A stretch of 37,952 bases of DNA from Gallionella sp. (GTDB lineage Bacteria; Pseudomonadota; Gammaproteobacteria; Burkholderiales; Gallionellaceae). This document shows positions 8,706-17,959 of this stretch, one piece after another (the stretch's first letter is position 1; each line of letters opens with the position of its first letter). The position numbers and the translations under genes were made by a program. The notes beneath the pieces were generated by a model. That model saw only the letters and a program-made list of their open reading frames with translations, made no database searches and was not told the origin of the DNA. The stretch covers positions 1 to 37,952 of the forward strand of contig JABEVF010000007.1 in NCBI GenBank assembly GCA_013043965.1, in the 5' to 3' direction.

Positions 8706-10085
8706 ATGGATCAATCAAATCGTTATGCAGATCTGAGCTTGGATGAAGCCGAGCTGATCAAAAACGGTAAGCACATTCTGGTGGCATACCACATGACTCC
8801 GGCACAGGGTCACGGTTATTTGGAGACCGCAGCGCACTTCGCGGCCGAATCCTCGACCGGTACCAACGTGGAAGTTTCCACCACCGATGCATTCACCAAG
8901 GGCGTGGACGCGCTGGTTTACTTCATTGATGAGGTAAAGGGCGTAATGAAGATCGCTTACCCGTCGGTATTGTTCGATCGCAACATCACCGATGGCCGCG
9001 CTATGATCGTGTCTTTCCTGACCTGTGCAATCGGTAACAACCAAGGCATGGGCGACGTGAAATGCGCGCAAATGCAAGACTTCTATGTTCCGCCCGACAT
9101 GCTCAAGCAATTCGACGGCCCTTCAGTCGACATTTCCGATATGTGGCGTATCTTGGATCGCCCGCTCAAGAACGGTGGTTATATCGCCGGTACGATCATC
9201 AAGCCTAAGCTGGGTCTGCGTCCTGAACCATTCGCTAAAGCGGCATTGCAATTCTGGTTGGGCGGCGATTTCATCAAGAACGATGAGCCACAAGGCAATC
9301 AAGTGTTCTGCCCGATGAAGAAAGTCATTCCATTGGTTTACGATTCGATGAAACGTGCGATGGATGAAACCGGCCAGGCGAAGATTTTCTCCGCCAATAT
9401 TACGGCCGATGACCATTATGAAATGCTGGCTCGCGCCGATTTCATTCTGGAAACTTTCGGACCGGACGCAAACAAGGTGGCCTTCCTGGTTGACGGTTTT
9501 GTGGGCGGCCCCGGCATGATTACCACGGCTCGTCGTCAATACCCCCAGCAGTATCTGCATTACCACCGCGCCGGCCACGGCATGATCACTTCGCCTTCGG
9601 CCGTCCGCGGTTACACCGCGTTCGTGTTGGCCAAAATATCCCGTTTGCAAGGTGCTTCCGGTATCCACGTGGGTACGATGGGTTACGGCAAGATGGAAGG
9701 CGGCCATGATGACCGCAACATCGCTTACATGATCGAGCGTGATTCTGCCGATGGTCCTTACTATCACCAAGAATGGTTGGGCATGAAGCCGACCACGCCT
9801 ATCATTTCCGGCGGCATGAACGCGTTGCGTTTGCCCGGCTTCTTTGAAAACTTGGGCCACGGTAACGTGATCAATACTTCAGGCGGCGGAGCTTATGGCC
9901 ATATCGATTCTCCGGCCGCAGGCGCGATTTCCTTGCGTCAGGCGTATGAATGCTGGAAAGCGGGTGCCGATCCTATCGCCTTTGCCAAGGAGCACAAGGA
10001 GTTCGCCCGCGCGTTCGAATCATTCCCTGGCGACGCGGACAAGTTGTATCCAGGCTGGCGTGAAAAACTGGGCGTACACAAATAA
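8706..10085 (+). CDS. cbbM: Ribulose-1,5-bisphosphate carboxylase, form II
   Basis: This 459-residue form II RuBisCO large chain fixes CO2 onto ribulose bisphosphate in the Calvin cycle and needs no small subunit. The active-site residues are all present at form II positions: Lys166 (TIIKPKLG), carbamylated Lys191 with Asp193 and Glu194 ([10 protein letters not shown]), His287/Arg288, His321 and loop-6 Lys329 ([11 protein letters not shown]). GGGAGAG lies 7 bases before ATG 8706. It is the first gene of the cbbMQO set, divergent from cbbR. A strong terminator follows, so cbbM is probably made in excess over cbbQO. Form II enzymes have low CO2 specificity and suit low-oxygen, CO2-rich habitats. 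Confidence 0.98.
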   Translation: MDQSNRYADLSLDEAELIKNGKHILVAYHMTPAQGHGYLETAAHFAAESSTGTNVEVSTTDAFTKGVDALVYFIDEVKGVMKIAYPSVLFDRNITDGRAMIVSFLTCAIGNNQGMGDVKCAQMQDFYVPPDMLKQFDGPSVDISDMWRILDRPLKNGGYIAGTIIKPKLGLRPEPFAKAALQFWLGGDFIKNDEPQGNQVFCPMKKVIPLVYDSMKRAMDETGQAKIFSANITADDHYEMLARADFILETFGPDANKVAFLVDGFVGGPGMITTARRQYPQQYLHYHRAGHGMITSPSAVRGYTAFVLAKISRLQGASGIHVGTMGYGKMEGGHDDRNIAYMIERDSADGPYYHQEWLGMKPTTPIISGGMNALRLPGFFENLGHGNVINTSGGGAYGHIDSPAAGAISLRQAYECWKAGADPIAFAKEHKEFARAFESFPGDADKLYPGWREKLGVHK

Positions 10086-10113
10086 GCTCGAAAACCGTAG
10101 TGCAGTGAAAACT

Positions 10114-10141
10114 CGCCCCCACTTGCTGGGGGCGTTTTTTT
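10114..10141 (+). terminator. Intrinsic terminator after cbbM
   Basis: Arms CGCCCCC (10114-10120) and GGGGGCG (10128-10134) flank a 7-base loop and are followed by seven T. It lies between cbbM and cbbQ and so may act as an attenuator that sets cbbM above cbbQO, or cbbQO may have its own promoter. Confidence 0.85.
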
Positions 10142-10190
10142 CCAGACACAGAAACCGTTTGGACCAAGTGAGTATTTAGAGAGTCAAATA

Positions 10191-10994
10191 ATGACAAACA
10201 AAGATCAATACAAAGTAACTAAAGAGCCGTTTTACCAAGCGCAAGGCGATGAAATCGCGCTATATGAAGCTGCATACCGATCCCGTTTGCCGGTGATGGT
10301 GAAAGGCCCGACAGGTTGTGGAAAATCACGCTTTGTCGAGTATATGGCCTGGAAACTGAACAAGCCGCTGATCACGGTGGCGTGCAATGAGGATATGACC
10401 GCCAGCGATCTGGTCGGGCGCTATTTGCTGGATGCAAACGGCACGCGTTGGTTGGATGGTCCGCTGACGGTTGCCGCGCGCATCGGTGCGATTTGCTACT
10501 TGGACGAGATCGTGGAAGCGCGGCAAGACACAACGGTGGTGATCCACCCGCTGACCGATCATCGCCGCACTTTGCCGTTAGACAAGAAGGGTGAACTCCT
10601 GGCGGCACACCCCGATTTTCAATTGGTGATTTCCTATAATCCCGGCTATCAAAGCCTGATGAAGGATTTGAAGCAGTCGACCAAGCAGCGTTTTACCGCT
10701 TTCGATTTCGATTATCCGGTGGCGGATGTCGAGGCTGATATCTTGAGTAAAGAAACAGGTATGGACAAAGCCATCTCCGCCCAGCTGGTGAAGATCGGCG
10801 CGGTGGCACGCAACCTTAAAGGCCACGGTTTGGATGAAGGCATTTCAACGCGCTTGCTGGTTTATGCGGCCACGCTGATCAAAGATGGTGTCGCGCCGCG
10901 TGCCGCGTGCCGTATGGCCTTGGTGCGTCCTATCACCGACGATGCGGATATTCGCGACACGCTCGATCATGCCATTGATGCGACGTTCGCATAA
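10191..10994 (+). CDS. cbbQ: RuBisCO activase AAA+ subunit CbbQ
   Basis: The product is 267 residues, the normal size for CbbQ/NorQ MoxR-type AAA+ ATPases. Walker A is GPTGCGKS at 39-46, Walker B is ICYLDE at 101-106, and the sensor region reads VISYNPGYQS. CbbQ forms hexamers that bind one CbbO and remodel inhibited RuBisCO by releasing tight-binding sugar phosphates. The gene is 105 bases after cbbM and directly before cbbO, which is the canonical order and distinguishes it from the related NorQ of denitrification. The ribosome-binding site (GAGAG) is weak. Confidence 0.93.
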   Translation: MTNKDQYKVTKEPFYQAQGDEIALYEAAYRSRLPVMVKGPTGCGKSRFVEYMAWKLNKPLITVACNEDMTASDLVGRYLLDANGTRWLDGPLTVAARIGAICYLDEIVEARQDTTVVIHPLTDHRRTLPLDKKGELLAAHPDFQLVISYNPGYQSLMKDLKQSTKQRFTAFDFDYPVADVEADILSKETGMDKAISAQLVKIGAVARNLKGHGLDEGISTRLLVYAATLIKDGVAPRAACRMALVRPITDDADIRDTLDHAIDATFA

Positions 10995-10998
10995 GTCT

Positions 10999-11022
10999 CA
11001 CTTGCCCGCAAACGGGCAGGTG
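10999..11022 (+). other. Stem-loop in the cbbQ-cbbO gap
   Basis: CACTTGCCCG (10999-11008) and CGGGCAGGTG (11013-11022) pair around the loop CAAA with one G-U-type position. No T-run follows, so it is not a typical terminator. It may protect or process the mRNA between cbbQ and cbbO, or sequester the cbbO start region. Confidence 0.55.
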
Positions 11023-11052
11023 AATCCTCACGCACTGCTTTAATTGAAAAAT

Positions 11053-13359
11053 ATGGAAATCCGGACGATTCCACCCGAACTGGAAAATTATTGGAAAGAA
11101 CTCGATTGCGGTTTCAAGCAAGTCGAGCAGGTCTTTGCCGGATGTATGCGGGAAGCCCTGGCGGTTCTGTCGCGGCAAGGGGCGGCAGAATATATCGTGA
11201 ACGCGCGCTTCCTCGGTAAAATGGGGCGCGGGGCGGAGCCGATCCTGGTATTTCTGGAAATCGCCCCGAACACCGCTAAAATACTGGGTGAAGGGGCGAT
11301 GCCCGCGATCATGGCGTGTATCAAAGTGTTGTGGAAATCGCCTAACGGGAAATCCATCACGCCGTTTTTGCAGAGTCTGCATGCCGTCGCGGAGAGGTTG
11401 TGCACAGCGGAGCAGATGCAACTTTATTTGAACCTGGTGTTGAATTTCATGGAACGCACCACCGGTTCGGTACACGGCATCCATAAGACCTTCCCTAGCC
11501 CGGGTTTGCCGGATTTCTTGAATCAAGCACCGCGCCTGCTGAGCTCGCTGACTATCCAAGGATTGCGAAACTGGGTGGAATACGGGGTGCGCTATTACAA
11601 CAACCATCCCGAGCGACAGATTGATTATTTCACGCTGCAATCGGCGGACAGCCGCGCCGTTCTCCAGCGCGAGCGTCATGGTACCTTGCTGGTGGATAAC
11701 GAGCGCAAGCTGGACTTGTATATGCGCGGTTTGTGGGGTGATCCCGAGCAGTTGATTCCCTACTCTCTGGCGTTTGACGAGTTGCGCAAACCGCAACCTT
11801 ATTTTGATAAGCTGGGTATCCGCTTGCCGGATGTGTATGAAGACTTCGTCCCACCCATAGCCGTTCGACAAGCTCATGATGCACCACCAACGGTTGCCAG
11901 TGTTTCCGGGTTGGATCGATACCGTGCCAGCTTGGCGCATATCGCCGCGCACCGCCGTTGGAGCAAGGCCATCATAGCGGACAATTTCAGTCCGTTCCAA
12001 CGCATAGCCATCGAGTTGTTTGAAGACTCTCGAGTGGAATATCTGGCGATGCGCGAGTATCCCGGTTTGCGATCGGTCTTTCTCGCGCTGCACCCCGAGC
12101 CGGAAGAGAACGCCTGCGATACGGAGCATGAGTCCTGCATACGCCATCGGCTGGCGATGTTGTCGCGGGCGATTCTGGATAAGCAGCATCCCTATCAAAA
12201 CGCCCACATCGTCGAGTATGTGAACCGTTTTTACGAGTTGCTGCAAGGCGGCGATGCCAGTACCGCCGATATGGCTGACCTGGGAGTTTCATTCATCACC
12301 AAGACACGTTTGAGAAGCGATCAGTCAGCCAAGATATATTTCAAAAATACAGAAGTGGATTATCGCGATGACAATCGCCATCTGTGGCAATTCATCGAAC
12401 AAGGTGATGAGGAAGAAACGTTTGCCGAGCAACGCAACCCGCAATCAGACGAAACATTAAAGGAGTTGCCACCGCGCCTCTACCCGGAATGGGATTACAG
12501 CAACAGCACTTATCGCCCGGACTGGGTGAGTGTGTACGAGCGCATCCATCCGCATGGCAACCCGGCCGATCTCGATGCGTTGTTGAACAAGCACAGCGCA
12601 CTGGCGAAACGTCTTAAGAGGCTGCTCGATCTGCTCAAGCCGCAGAACAAGGTGCGCATACGTTATCAGGAAGAAGGCAGCGAGCTGGATCTGGATGTGG
12701 CGTTGCGTTCCCTGATCGACTACAAGAGCGGAGCCGCACCCGACCCGCGCATCAACATGAGCCACCGCAACGATGGGCGCAGTATCGCGGTGATGCTGCT
12801 GGTGGACCTGTCCGAATCACTGAATCAGAAAGCGGCAGGATGCGATCAGACTGTTTTGCAACTGAGCCAGGAAGCCCTGTCCCTATTGGCCTGGGCGATA
12901 GAGAAACTCGGTGACCCGTTTGCAATCGCGGGCTTTCATTCCAACACCCGCCACGATGTCCGTTACCTCCACATCAAAGGCTATAGCGAGCATTGGGGCG
13001 ATGAAGTGAAGGGCAGATTGGCCGCGATGGAAGCCGGTTATTCGACGCGCATGGGCGCGGCGATGCGCCATGCGGCGCATTATCTGGAGCGGCAACCCGC
13101 CGATAAAAAGCTGCTGCTGGTGCTGACCGATGGTGAACCGGCCGACGTCGACAGCCACGACGAGAGGCTGCTGATCGAAGATGCGCGCATGGCGGTAAAA
13201 GAGCTCGATCTACAGGGCATTTTCAGCTATTGCATCAACCTCGATCCCAAGGCGGATGAGTATGTCGCGGATATCTTTGGCAAGCAGTACACCATTATCG
13301 ACAATGTGGCGCAGTTGCCTGAAAAACTGCCCACGCTTTTCATGTCATTGACGAAGTAA
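11053..13359 (+). CDS. cbbO: RuBisCO activase adaptor CbbO
   Basis: The product has about 768 residues from ATG 11053; a TTG nine bases upstream is an alternative start and neither has a clear ribosome-binding site. The C-terminal part is a von Willebrand A domain with an intact MIDAS: DLSES near residue 585 and LVLTDGEP near residue 690. CbbO bridges the CbbQ hexamer to RuBisCO, and its VWA domain contacts an acidic residue on the enzyme. The N-terminal two thirds is the helical region typical of CbbO/NorD proteins, and the place after cbbQ in a cbb cluster supports CbbO over NorD. About 185 bases separate it from fbp. Confidence 0.92.
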   Translation: MEIRTIPPELENYWKELDCGFKQVEQVFAGCMREALAVLSRQGAAEYIVNARFLGKMGRGAEPILVFLEIAPNTAKILGEGAMPAIMACIKVLWKSPNGKSITPFLQSLHAVAERLCTAEQMQLYLNLVLNFMERTTGSVHGIHKTFPSPGLPDFLNQAPRLLSSLTIQGLRNWVEYGVRYYNNHPERQIDYFTLQSADSRAVLQRERHGTLLVDNERKLDLYMRGLWGDPEQLIPYSLAFDELRKPQPYFDKLGIRLPDVYEDFVPPIAVRQAHDAPPTVASVSGLDRYRASLAHIAAHRRWSKAIIADNFSPFQRIAIELFEDSRVEYLAMREYPGLRSVFLALHPEPEENACDTEHESCIRHRLAMLSRAILDKQHPYQNAHIVEYVNRFYELLQGGDASTADMADLGVSFITKTRLRSDQSAKIYFKNTEVDYRDDNRHLWQFIEQGDEEETFAEQRNPQSDETLKELPPRLYPEWDYSNSTYRPDWVSVYERIHPHGNPADLDALLNKHSALAKRLKRLLDLLKPQNKVRIRYQEEGSELDLDVALRSLIDYKSGAAPDPRINMSHRNDGRSIAVMLLVDLSESLNQKAAGCDQTVLQLSQEALSLLAWAIEKLGDPFAIAGFHSNTRHDVRYLHIKGYSEHWGDEVKGRLAAMEAGYSTRMGAAMRHAAHYLERQPADKKLLLVLTDGEPADVDSHDERLLIEDARMAVKELDLQGIFSYCINLDPKADEYVADIFGKQYTIIDNVAQLPEKLPTLFMSLTK

Positions 13360-13392
13360 AGAACATGAAGGGTAGCTTCCGCGCAGGCCGAT

Positions 13393-13466
13393 ATTCGCAT
13401 ACGCGAATGTTAGGCCGCATCGCGGCGGCCGATGCCAAAAGCTATCCAACTATCCGTTTCATCGGC
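13393..13466. other. Palindrome-rich cbbO-fbp intergenic region
   Basis: Several inverted repeats are packed here: ATTCGC-ATAC-GCGAAT (13393-13408), GCCGC-ATC-GCGGC (13414-13426) and the distant pair GCCGATG (13428-13434) with CATCGGC (13460-13466). None has a T-run. They may form a transcript 3' end for cbbO or a control region for fbp. I could not assign a promoter. Confidence 0.4.
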
Positions 13467-13544
13467 TAAATAGCTATAGAGGGCGAGCGGTAAAAGCAGT
13501 AGAATCGCCGGATTGAAAAAATTTATAACCGAGGAGCAAGCAAC

Positions 13545-14546
13545 ATGAGCAAGAGTCTGATTCAATTTATTATCGAGGAACAACGGCATATTCCCAATGC
13601 CAGCGGCGAATTCACCGGTCTGTTGAGCGATGTCATTTCCGCTTGCAAGCAGATCGCCCATGATGTGAACAAAGGTGCGCTGATCGGCGTGTTGGGCAGC
13701 GCGGGTAGCGAAAACGTGCAGGGCGAAACGCAGAAGAAGCTGGACATCATCACCAACGAGGTGTTCATCAAGTCCACCGAATGGGGCGGCCATCTGGCGG
13801 CGATGGCATCCGAAGAAATGGACGACATTTATCCGATTCCGGCCAAATATCCAAAAGGCAAATACCTGATCACGTTCGACCCGCTGGACGGCTCCTCCAA
13901 CATCGACGTGAATATTTCCGTCGGTACGATTTTCTCGATCCTGCGTTGTCCGGAAGGCGTGACCAATCCGACTGCCGAAGACTTTTTGCAACCCGGCACC
14001 GAGCAAGTCTGTGCGGGTTACGCACTGTACGGCCCGAATACGATGATGGTCATCACCACCGGAAACGGCGTGAACGGTTTCACCCTGGATCGTGACGTGG
14101 GCGACTTCTTCCTGACCCACCCGGATATGAAGATTCCTGCCGATACACAGGAGTTCGCAATCAATATGTCCAACCGTCGTTACTGGGAAGAGCCAGTGCA
14201 GCGTTACGTTGAAGAATGCGTGAAGGGTAAGGACGGCGGTCGTGAAAAGAATTTCAACATGCGCTGGGTCGCTTCGATGGTTGCCGAAGTGCACCGTATT
14301 CTGACGCGCGGCGGTATTTTCATGTATCCGTTCGACAACAAAGAAGTCGGCAAGGCAGGCAAGCTGCGTTTACTGTATGAAGCTAACCCGATGTCCTTCA
14401 TCGTCGAGCAGGCTGGCGGCGTATGTTCCACCGGGCGTGAGCGCATCATGGAATTGAAGCCTAATGGGCTGCATCAACGCGTGCCGGTCATTTTGGGTTC
14501 GAAGAACGAAGTGGACCGCGTCGTCGGTTATCACCAGGGTAAGTAA
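13545..14546 (+). CDS. fbp: Fructose-1,6-bisphosphatase class I
   Basis: The product has 333 residues, the normal class I length. It hydrolyses fructose 1,6-bisphosphate to fructose 6-phosphate in gluconeogenesis and in RuBP regeneration. The metal-binding loop [10 protein letters not shown] begins near residue 112, preceded by MASEEMDD. Substrate-binding sequences include [12 protein letters not shown] and [22 protein letters not shown] precedes ATG 13545 at good spacing. Its place after cbbMQO suggests it serves the Calvin cycle as well as gluconeogenesis. purE starts 2 bases after its stop. Confidence 0.96.
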   Translation: MSKSLIQFIIEEQRHIPNASGEFTGLLSDVISACKQIAHDVNKGALIGVLGSAGSENVQGETQKKLDIITNEVFIKSTEWGGHLAAMASEEMDDIYPIPAKYPKGKYLITFDPLDGSSNIDVNISVGTIFSILRCPEGVTNPTAEDFLQPGTEQVCAGYALYGPNTMMVITTGNGVNGFTLDRDVGDFFLTHPDMKIPADTQEFAINMSNRRYWEEPVQRYVEECVKGKDGGREKNFNMRWVASMVAEVHRILTRGGIFMYPFDNKEVGKAGKLRLLYEANPMSFIVEQAGGVCSTGRERIMELKPNGLHQRVPVILGSKNEVDRVVGYHQGK

Positions 14547-14548
14547 CG

Positions 14549-15046
14549 GTGGATGCGAAGCCGCTGGTAGCCATCATCATGGGCAGTACCAACGACTGGG
14601 ATATCATGCAACAGTCCGCGCGTGCCTTGCAGGATTTTGGCGTGGCTTACGATGCGCGGGTGATTTCCGCACACCGTTCACCGGACCTGTTGTTAGGCTA
14701 CATCGAAGCAATGAGCGCGCAAGGTGTGCAATGTTTTATCGCCGGTGCGGGTGGCGCGGCGCATCTGGCCGGAGTGATTGCTGGCAAGACCACCCTGCCG
14801 GTGTTGGGTGTGCCGATTCCCTCCAAATATCTCAAGGGTATGGACTCGCTGTTGTCCATCGTGCAGATGCCCAAAGGAATACCGGTAGCGACGTTTGCGA
14901 TAGGTGAGGCGGGTGCGGCCAATGCCGGGTTGTTCGCGGTGTCCCTGTTGGCGTTGAACGACAAGCAATTGGCACAAAAACTGATTTCTTATCGCAAGAA
15001 ACAGGCCGAGCAGATCGCCGCTACGACACTGCCGACTTTACAGTAA
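14549..15046 (+). CDS. purE: N5-carboxyaminoimidazole ribonucleotide mutase PurE
   Basis: The product has 165 residues from a GTG start at 14549, two bases after the fbp stop, so it is probably translated by coupling. It converts N5-CAIR to CAIR in purine synthesis. The class I PurE motifs are present: IIMGSTNDWD at the N terminus, SAHRSPD, AGAGGAAHLAGVIA and GVPIPSKYLKGMDSLLSIVQMP. A PurK partner is not in the window. A stem-loop and then purC follow. Confidence 0.95.
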   Translation: MDAKPLVAIIMGSTNDWDIMQQSARALQDFGVAYDARVISAHRSPDLLLGYIEAMSAQGVQCFIAGAGGAAHLAGVIAGKTTLPVLGVPIPSKYLKGMDSLLSIVQMPKGIPVATFAIGEAGAANAGLFAVSLLALNDKQLAQKLISYRKKQAEQIAATTLPTLQ

Positions 15047-15073
15047 AACGACTTGAAGATACTGATGGGAAAC

Positions 15074-15104
15074 CAAAAGCGGGGGGTGACCTCGCTTTTG
15101 ATTT
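15074..15104 (+). terminator. Stem-loop between purE and purC
   Basis: CAAAAGCG (15074-15081) pairs with CGCTTTTG (15093-15100) around an 11-base loop, followed by ATTTT. It could be a weak terminator or an mRNA hairpin between the two purine genes. Confidence 0.5.
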
Positions 15105-15129
15105 TCCAGTTAGTAAAGGATGATTAAAT

Positions 15130-16014
15130 ATGAGTGCTCTACACCAATCCAATTTGACCAGCCTGCCCTTGTTGCATCGGGGCAAGGTGAGAGATCTCTA
15201 CGAAGTGGATGCGCAACATCTATTGATTGTGCAGACGGATAGATTATCGGCGTTCGACGTGATTTTGGACGACCCGGTTCCCGGTAAAGGCGAAGTGCTC
15301 ACCGCGGTATCGAATTTTTGGTTCAACAAACTGCAGCATATCATTCCCAATCATCTGAGCGGCATCGCGCCCGAGTCTGTGGTCAAGGGCGCGGCGGAAC
15401 AAGCACAGGTGAAGGGTCGCGCATTCGTTACCAAAAAACTCAAGCCTTTGCCTATCGAGGCCATTGTGCGTGGCTATCTGGTCGGTTCGGGTTGGAAGGA
15501 TTATCAAAGGACCGGCGCGGTGTGTGGCATCAAACTGCCGGAAGGGCTGCGCGAGGCGCAAAAGTTGCCGGAGCCTTTGTTCACGCCTTCTACCAAGGCG
15601 GCGGTGGGTGATCACGACGAGAATATTTCTTATGCGCAAGCCGTGGAACTGCTGGGCGTAGACATGGCCGCGCAAGTCCGCGATGCGACGCTGTCTTTGT
15701 ATATAGAGGCGGCCAACTATGCGGCTACGCGTGGCATCATCATCGCCGACACCAAGTTCGAGTTTGGTGTAGATGAAGCCGGGAAGCTGTATTTGATAGA
15801 CGAGGCGCTGACCCCCGATTCGTCACGCTTTTGGCCTGCCGACCAATATCAGGTTGGCAGCAACCCGCCGAGCTTTGACAAGCAGTTCGTGCGCGACTGG
15901 TTGGAATCATCGGGTTGGGACAAGCGAGCTCCCGCCCCGCGCATCCCGCAAGACGTGTTGGAAAAAACCGCAGCAAAATATCACGAAGCACAGCAGCGTC
16001 TGATAGGGGCATGA
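15130..16014 (+). CDS. purC: Phosphoribosylaminoimidazole-succinocarboxamide synthase
   Basis: The product is 294 residues, the length of the longer betaproteobacterial/yeast-type SAICAR synthases. It condenses CAIR with aspartate using ATP, the step after PurE. The motifs [58 protein letters not shown] and [13 protein letters not shown] are clear. It lies 83 bases after purE, and its TGA overlaps the ATG of the carbonic anhydrase gene, so the two are coupled. Confidence 0.96.
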   Translation: MSALHQSNLTSLPLLHRGKVRDLYEVDAQHLLIVQTDRLSAFDVILDDPVPGKGEVLTAVSNFWFNKLQHIIPNHLSGIAPESVVKGAAEQAQVKGRAFVTKKLKPLPIEAIVRGYLVGSGWKDYQRTGAVCGIKLPEGLREAQKLPEPLFTPSTKAAVGDHDENISYAQAVELLGVDMAAQVRDATLSLYIEAANYAATRGIIIADTKFEFGVDEAGKLYLIDEALTPDSSRFWPADQYQVGSNPPSFDKQFVRDWLESSGWDKRAPAPRIPQDVLEKTAAKYHEAQQRLIGA

Positions 16015-16643
16015 ATGCGCCACTCCAGCTAATAGAAGGATTTGCGCGCTTTCGCGGTGATCATTTTTCAACCGAAGATATGCTGTACCGCAACCTGGTC
16101 GAACAGGGGCAAACGCCAAAATTCCTGATTGTCGGATGCTGTGATTCACGCGTTGACCCGGCACTGATCTTCGATTGCGCGCCCGGCGATTTGTTCGTCA
16201 TACGCAACGTGGCGAACCTGGTTCCGCCCGCGGAGGATAGAGTGGGTCATCACGGCACCACCGCCGCATTGGAGTATGGCGTGAGGAATCTGGGCGTGGA
16301 GCACATTGTAGTGCTGGGTCATGCTCATTGTGGCGGGATCCATAGTCTGATGGGCAGCCTAGGTTTGAGCAACCCGAATTCCTTCATCGATGACTGGATG
16401 AGTTTGGTTGAATCGGCGCGAGCGAGCGTGGTGCTTGATTTTCCCGATGCCACCGAAGAGCAACGGCAGCGTGCCTGCGAGCAGCGTGCCATCTTGGTCT
16501 CGTTACAGAATTTACAGACCTTTCCCTGGATTAACCAACGGGTCGAGCAAGGCACGCTGACATTGCATGGGTGGTATTTTGATATTCAACAAGGGCAGCT
16601 GCTGGGATATGACGCAACTACCCGGCAATTTGTGAAGTTGTGA
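16011..16643 (+). CDS. can: Beta-class carbonic anhydrase
   Basis: The product has 210 residues from ATG 16011, which overlaps the purC stop. It interconverts CO2 and bicarbonate. The zinc-site pattern is intact: CxDSR at residues 43-47 with Asp45 and Arg47, and HxxC at His104-Cys107. RNVANLVPP and [12 protein letters not shown] are family-typical. Position after purE-purC and close to cbbMQO suggests it supplies bicarbonate for carboxylation reactions; a direct role with RuBisCO is an inference. No carboxysome genes are present. The stop abuts the stop of the opposing DUF4124 gene. Confidence 0.93.
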   Translation: MNAPLQLIEGFARFRGDHFSTEDMLYRNLVEQGQTPKFLIVGCCDSRVDPALIFDCAPGDLFVIRNVANLVPPAEDRVGHHGTTAALEYGVRNLGVEHIVVLGHAHCGGIHSLMGSLGLSNPNSFIDDWMSLVESARASVVLDFPDATEEQRQRACEQRAILVSLQNLQTFPWINQRVEQGTLTLHGWYFDIQQGQLLGYDATTRQFVKL

Positions 16644-17252
16644 CTATTTCCCGGTCAATTCTTTATAGCGTGCTTTATCAGCATCGTAGCGCGCATCCAG
16701 TGCCGCTTTTTCGTTATTGACGCTGTCTAGGTTTTTAGTCAATTTATCGACTTTAGCTTGGGCGGTTTGTATCTCTTCTATTAAAAATGGCGGTATGGGT
16801 TTTCCGGATTTGGTCCGCGTATCCGCTAATTGTTGCAGGTCAGCCAAGTTTTTTTTGGCATCGCCGAGTTGCTTGATGGAAACCTGAACCCTGGCATCAA
16901 TCTGTTGCACGTTACGTGTTCGCGCCAACTCTATTTCATCGACATTGCTATAGGTGTTCAGCAAAGAGTTGTCATGCAGTTTTTGACCGCGAGCGGAGTC
17001 TATCGCGGCTTTGTTTTTTAATTCGGCGCTTTCCTTTGCACGGTGTTCCTCCGGGGTAAGCACGTCCAGTGTGTTCACAACCCTTCCCGATTTATTCAAT
17101 TCCGAACGGCCTCTGTCCGCGAACTCGGGCGGGATGGTTTCGCCGTAATGGGTCACGCCCTTATCGTCCACCCACTTATACAGTTTTGCCTGCGCGGAAA
17201 AGCTCAACAGACTGCCCGCGATGACGGCGAATAATATTTTTGCCTTAATCAT
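16644..17252 (-). CDS. Exported DUF4124-domain protein with coiled-coil C terminus
   Basis: The product has 202 residues from the ATG at 17252, which overlaps the end of pyrE by 8 bases with GGAG upstream. A signal peptide (residues 1-22, ending SAQA) is followed at once by the DUF4124 domain, YKWVDDKGVTHYGETIPPE. The rest is charged, heptad-like and rich in Ala/Lys/Asp (residues 90-200), probably coiled coil. The function is unknown; these periplasmic proteins are common in betaproteobacteria. It forms a translational pair with pyrE. A related protein is encoded at 22168-22641. Confidence 0.8.
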   Translation of the reverse strand: MIKAKILFAVIAGSLLSFSAQAKLYKWVDDKGVTHYGETIPPEFADRGRSELNKSGRVVNTLDVLTPEEHRAKESAELKNKAAIDSARGQKLHDNSLLNTYSNVDEIELARTRNVQQIDARVQVSIKQLGDAKKNLADLQQLADTRTKSGKPIPPFLIEEIQTAQAKVDKLTKNLDSVNNEKAALDARYDADKARYKELTGK

Positions 17253-17892
17253 ATTTGACTCCGTACCGATCACGATAAATGCGCGTGGCGTTTAAATTCT
17301 GCACCATTTGTGCTTCGCCCTGCAAATATCCCAGCAAATCATCCAGCGTGGCGATGGCGATAACGGGGATACCGTAATTTTTCTGCACTTCTTGCACGGC
17401 TGAAATCTCGCCCAGCCCGCGCTCCATGCGATCCAGAGCGATCACCACACCGCAAGGTTCGGCTCCTGCCGCACGAATGAGCTCGATAGATTCGCGCACC
17501 GAGGTGCCCGCGGAGATCACATCATCAATGATTAACACACGGCCGCGCAGTTTTGCACCGACGATGGTGCCGCCCTCGCCGTGGTCTTTGGCCTCTTTGC
17601 GATTATAAGAATAGGGGATGTTGCGGCCCTGTTCCGCCAATGCGATCGCGGTTCCGGTGGCTAGGGGGATACCTTTGTATGCCGGCCCGAACAACATGTC
17701 AAAAGGCAGCCCGGATGCCAGAATGGTTTGAGCATAGAACTGGGTCAGCTTGTGTAACGACGCGCCGTCATCGAACAATCCGGCGTTGAAGAAATAAGGC
17801 GACAGCCGCCCCGCCTTGGTTTGAAATTCACCGAAGCACAGCACTTCTTGTTGCACGGCAAAGCGGATGAAATCGAGTCTGAAATTAAACAT
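17245..17892 (-). CDS. pyrE: Orotate phosphoribosyltransferase
   Basis: The product has 215 residues and transfers orotate to PRPP to give OMP in pyrimidine synthesis. The PRPP-binding signature VLIIDDVISAGTS lies near residues 119-131. The substrate motif LFGPAYKGIPLATGTAIAL and flexible loop YNRKEAKDHGEGG are present. The start codon at 17892 is close to a symmetric -10 element shared with the divergent xthA. The downstream DUF4124 gene overlaps its stop. Confidence 0.95.
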   Translation of the reverse strand: MFNFRLDFIRFAVQQEVLCFGEFQTKAGRLSPYFFNAGLFDDGASLHKLTQFYAQTILASGLPFDMLFGPAYKGIPLATGTAIALAEQGRNIPYSYNRKEAKDHGEGGTIVGAKLRGRVLIIDDVISAGTSVRESIELIRAAGAEPCGVVIALDRMERGLGEISAVQEVQKNYGIPVIAIATLDDLLGYLQGEAQMVQNLNATRIYRDRYGVKYD

Positions 17893-17922
17893 GGCGATGA
17901 AAATAGAGGGTGGTGACTTCGC

Positions 17923-17934
17923 CCATTATAATGG
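17923..17934. promoter_or_regulatory. Symmetric -10 palindrome between pyrE and xthA
   Basis: The 12-base perfect palindrome CCATTATAATGG presents a consensus TATAAT on each strand. It lies 33 bases from the pyrE start and 28 bases from the xthA start, the right place for a -10 in both directions. The -35 elements are weak on both sides; TTGGTG with 16-base spacing is possible for pyrE. Confidence 0.6.
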
Positions 17935-17959
17935 TGCGTTGAATTTCACCAAAACTATC

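Noticed and set aside
10933-12246. Long - strand open frame opposite cbbO (437 codons)
   Set aside because: It is antisense to a well-supported cbbO, and its translation shows no recognisable domain.
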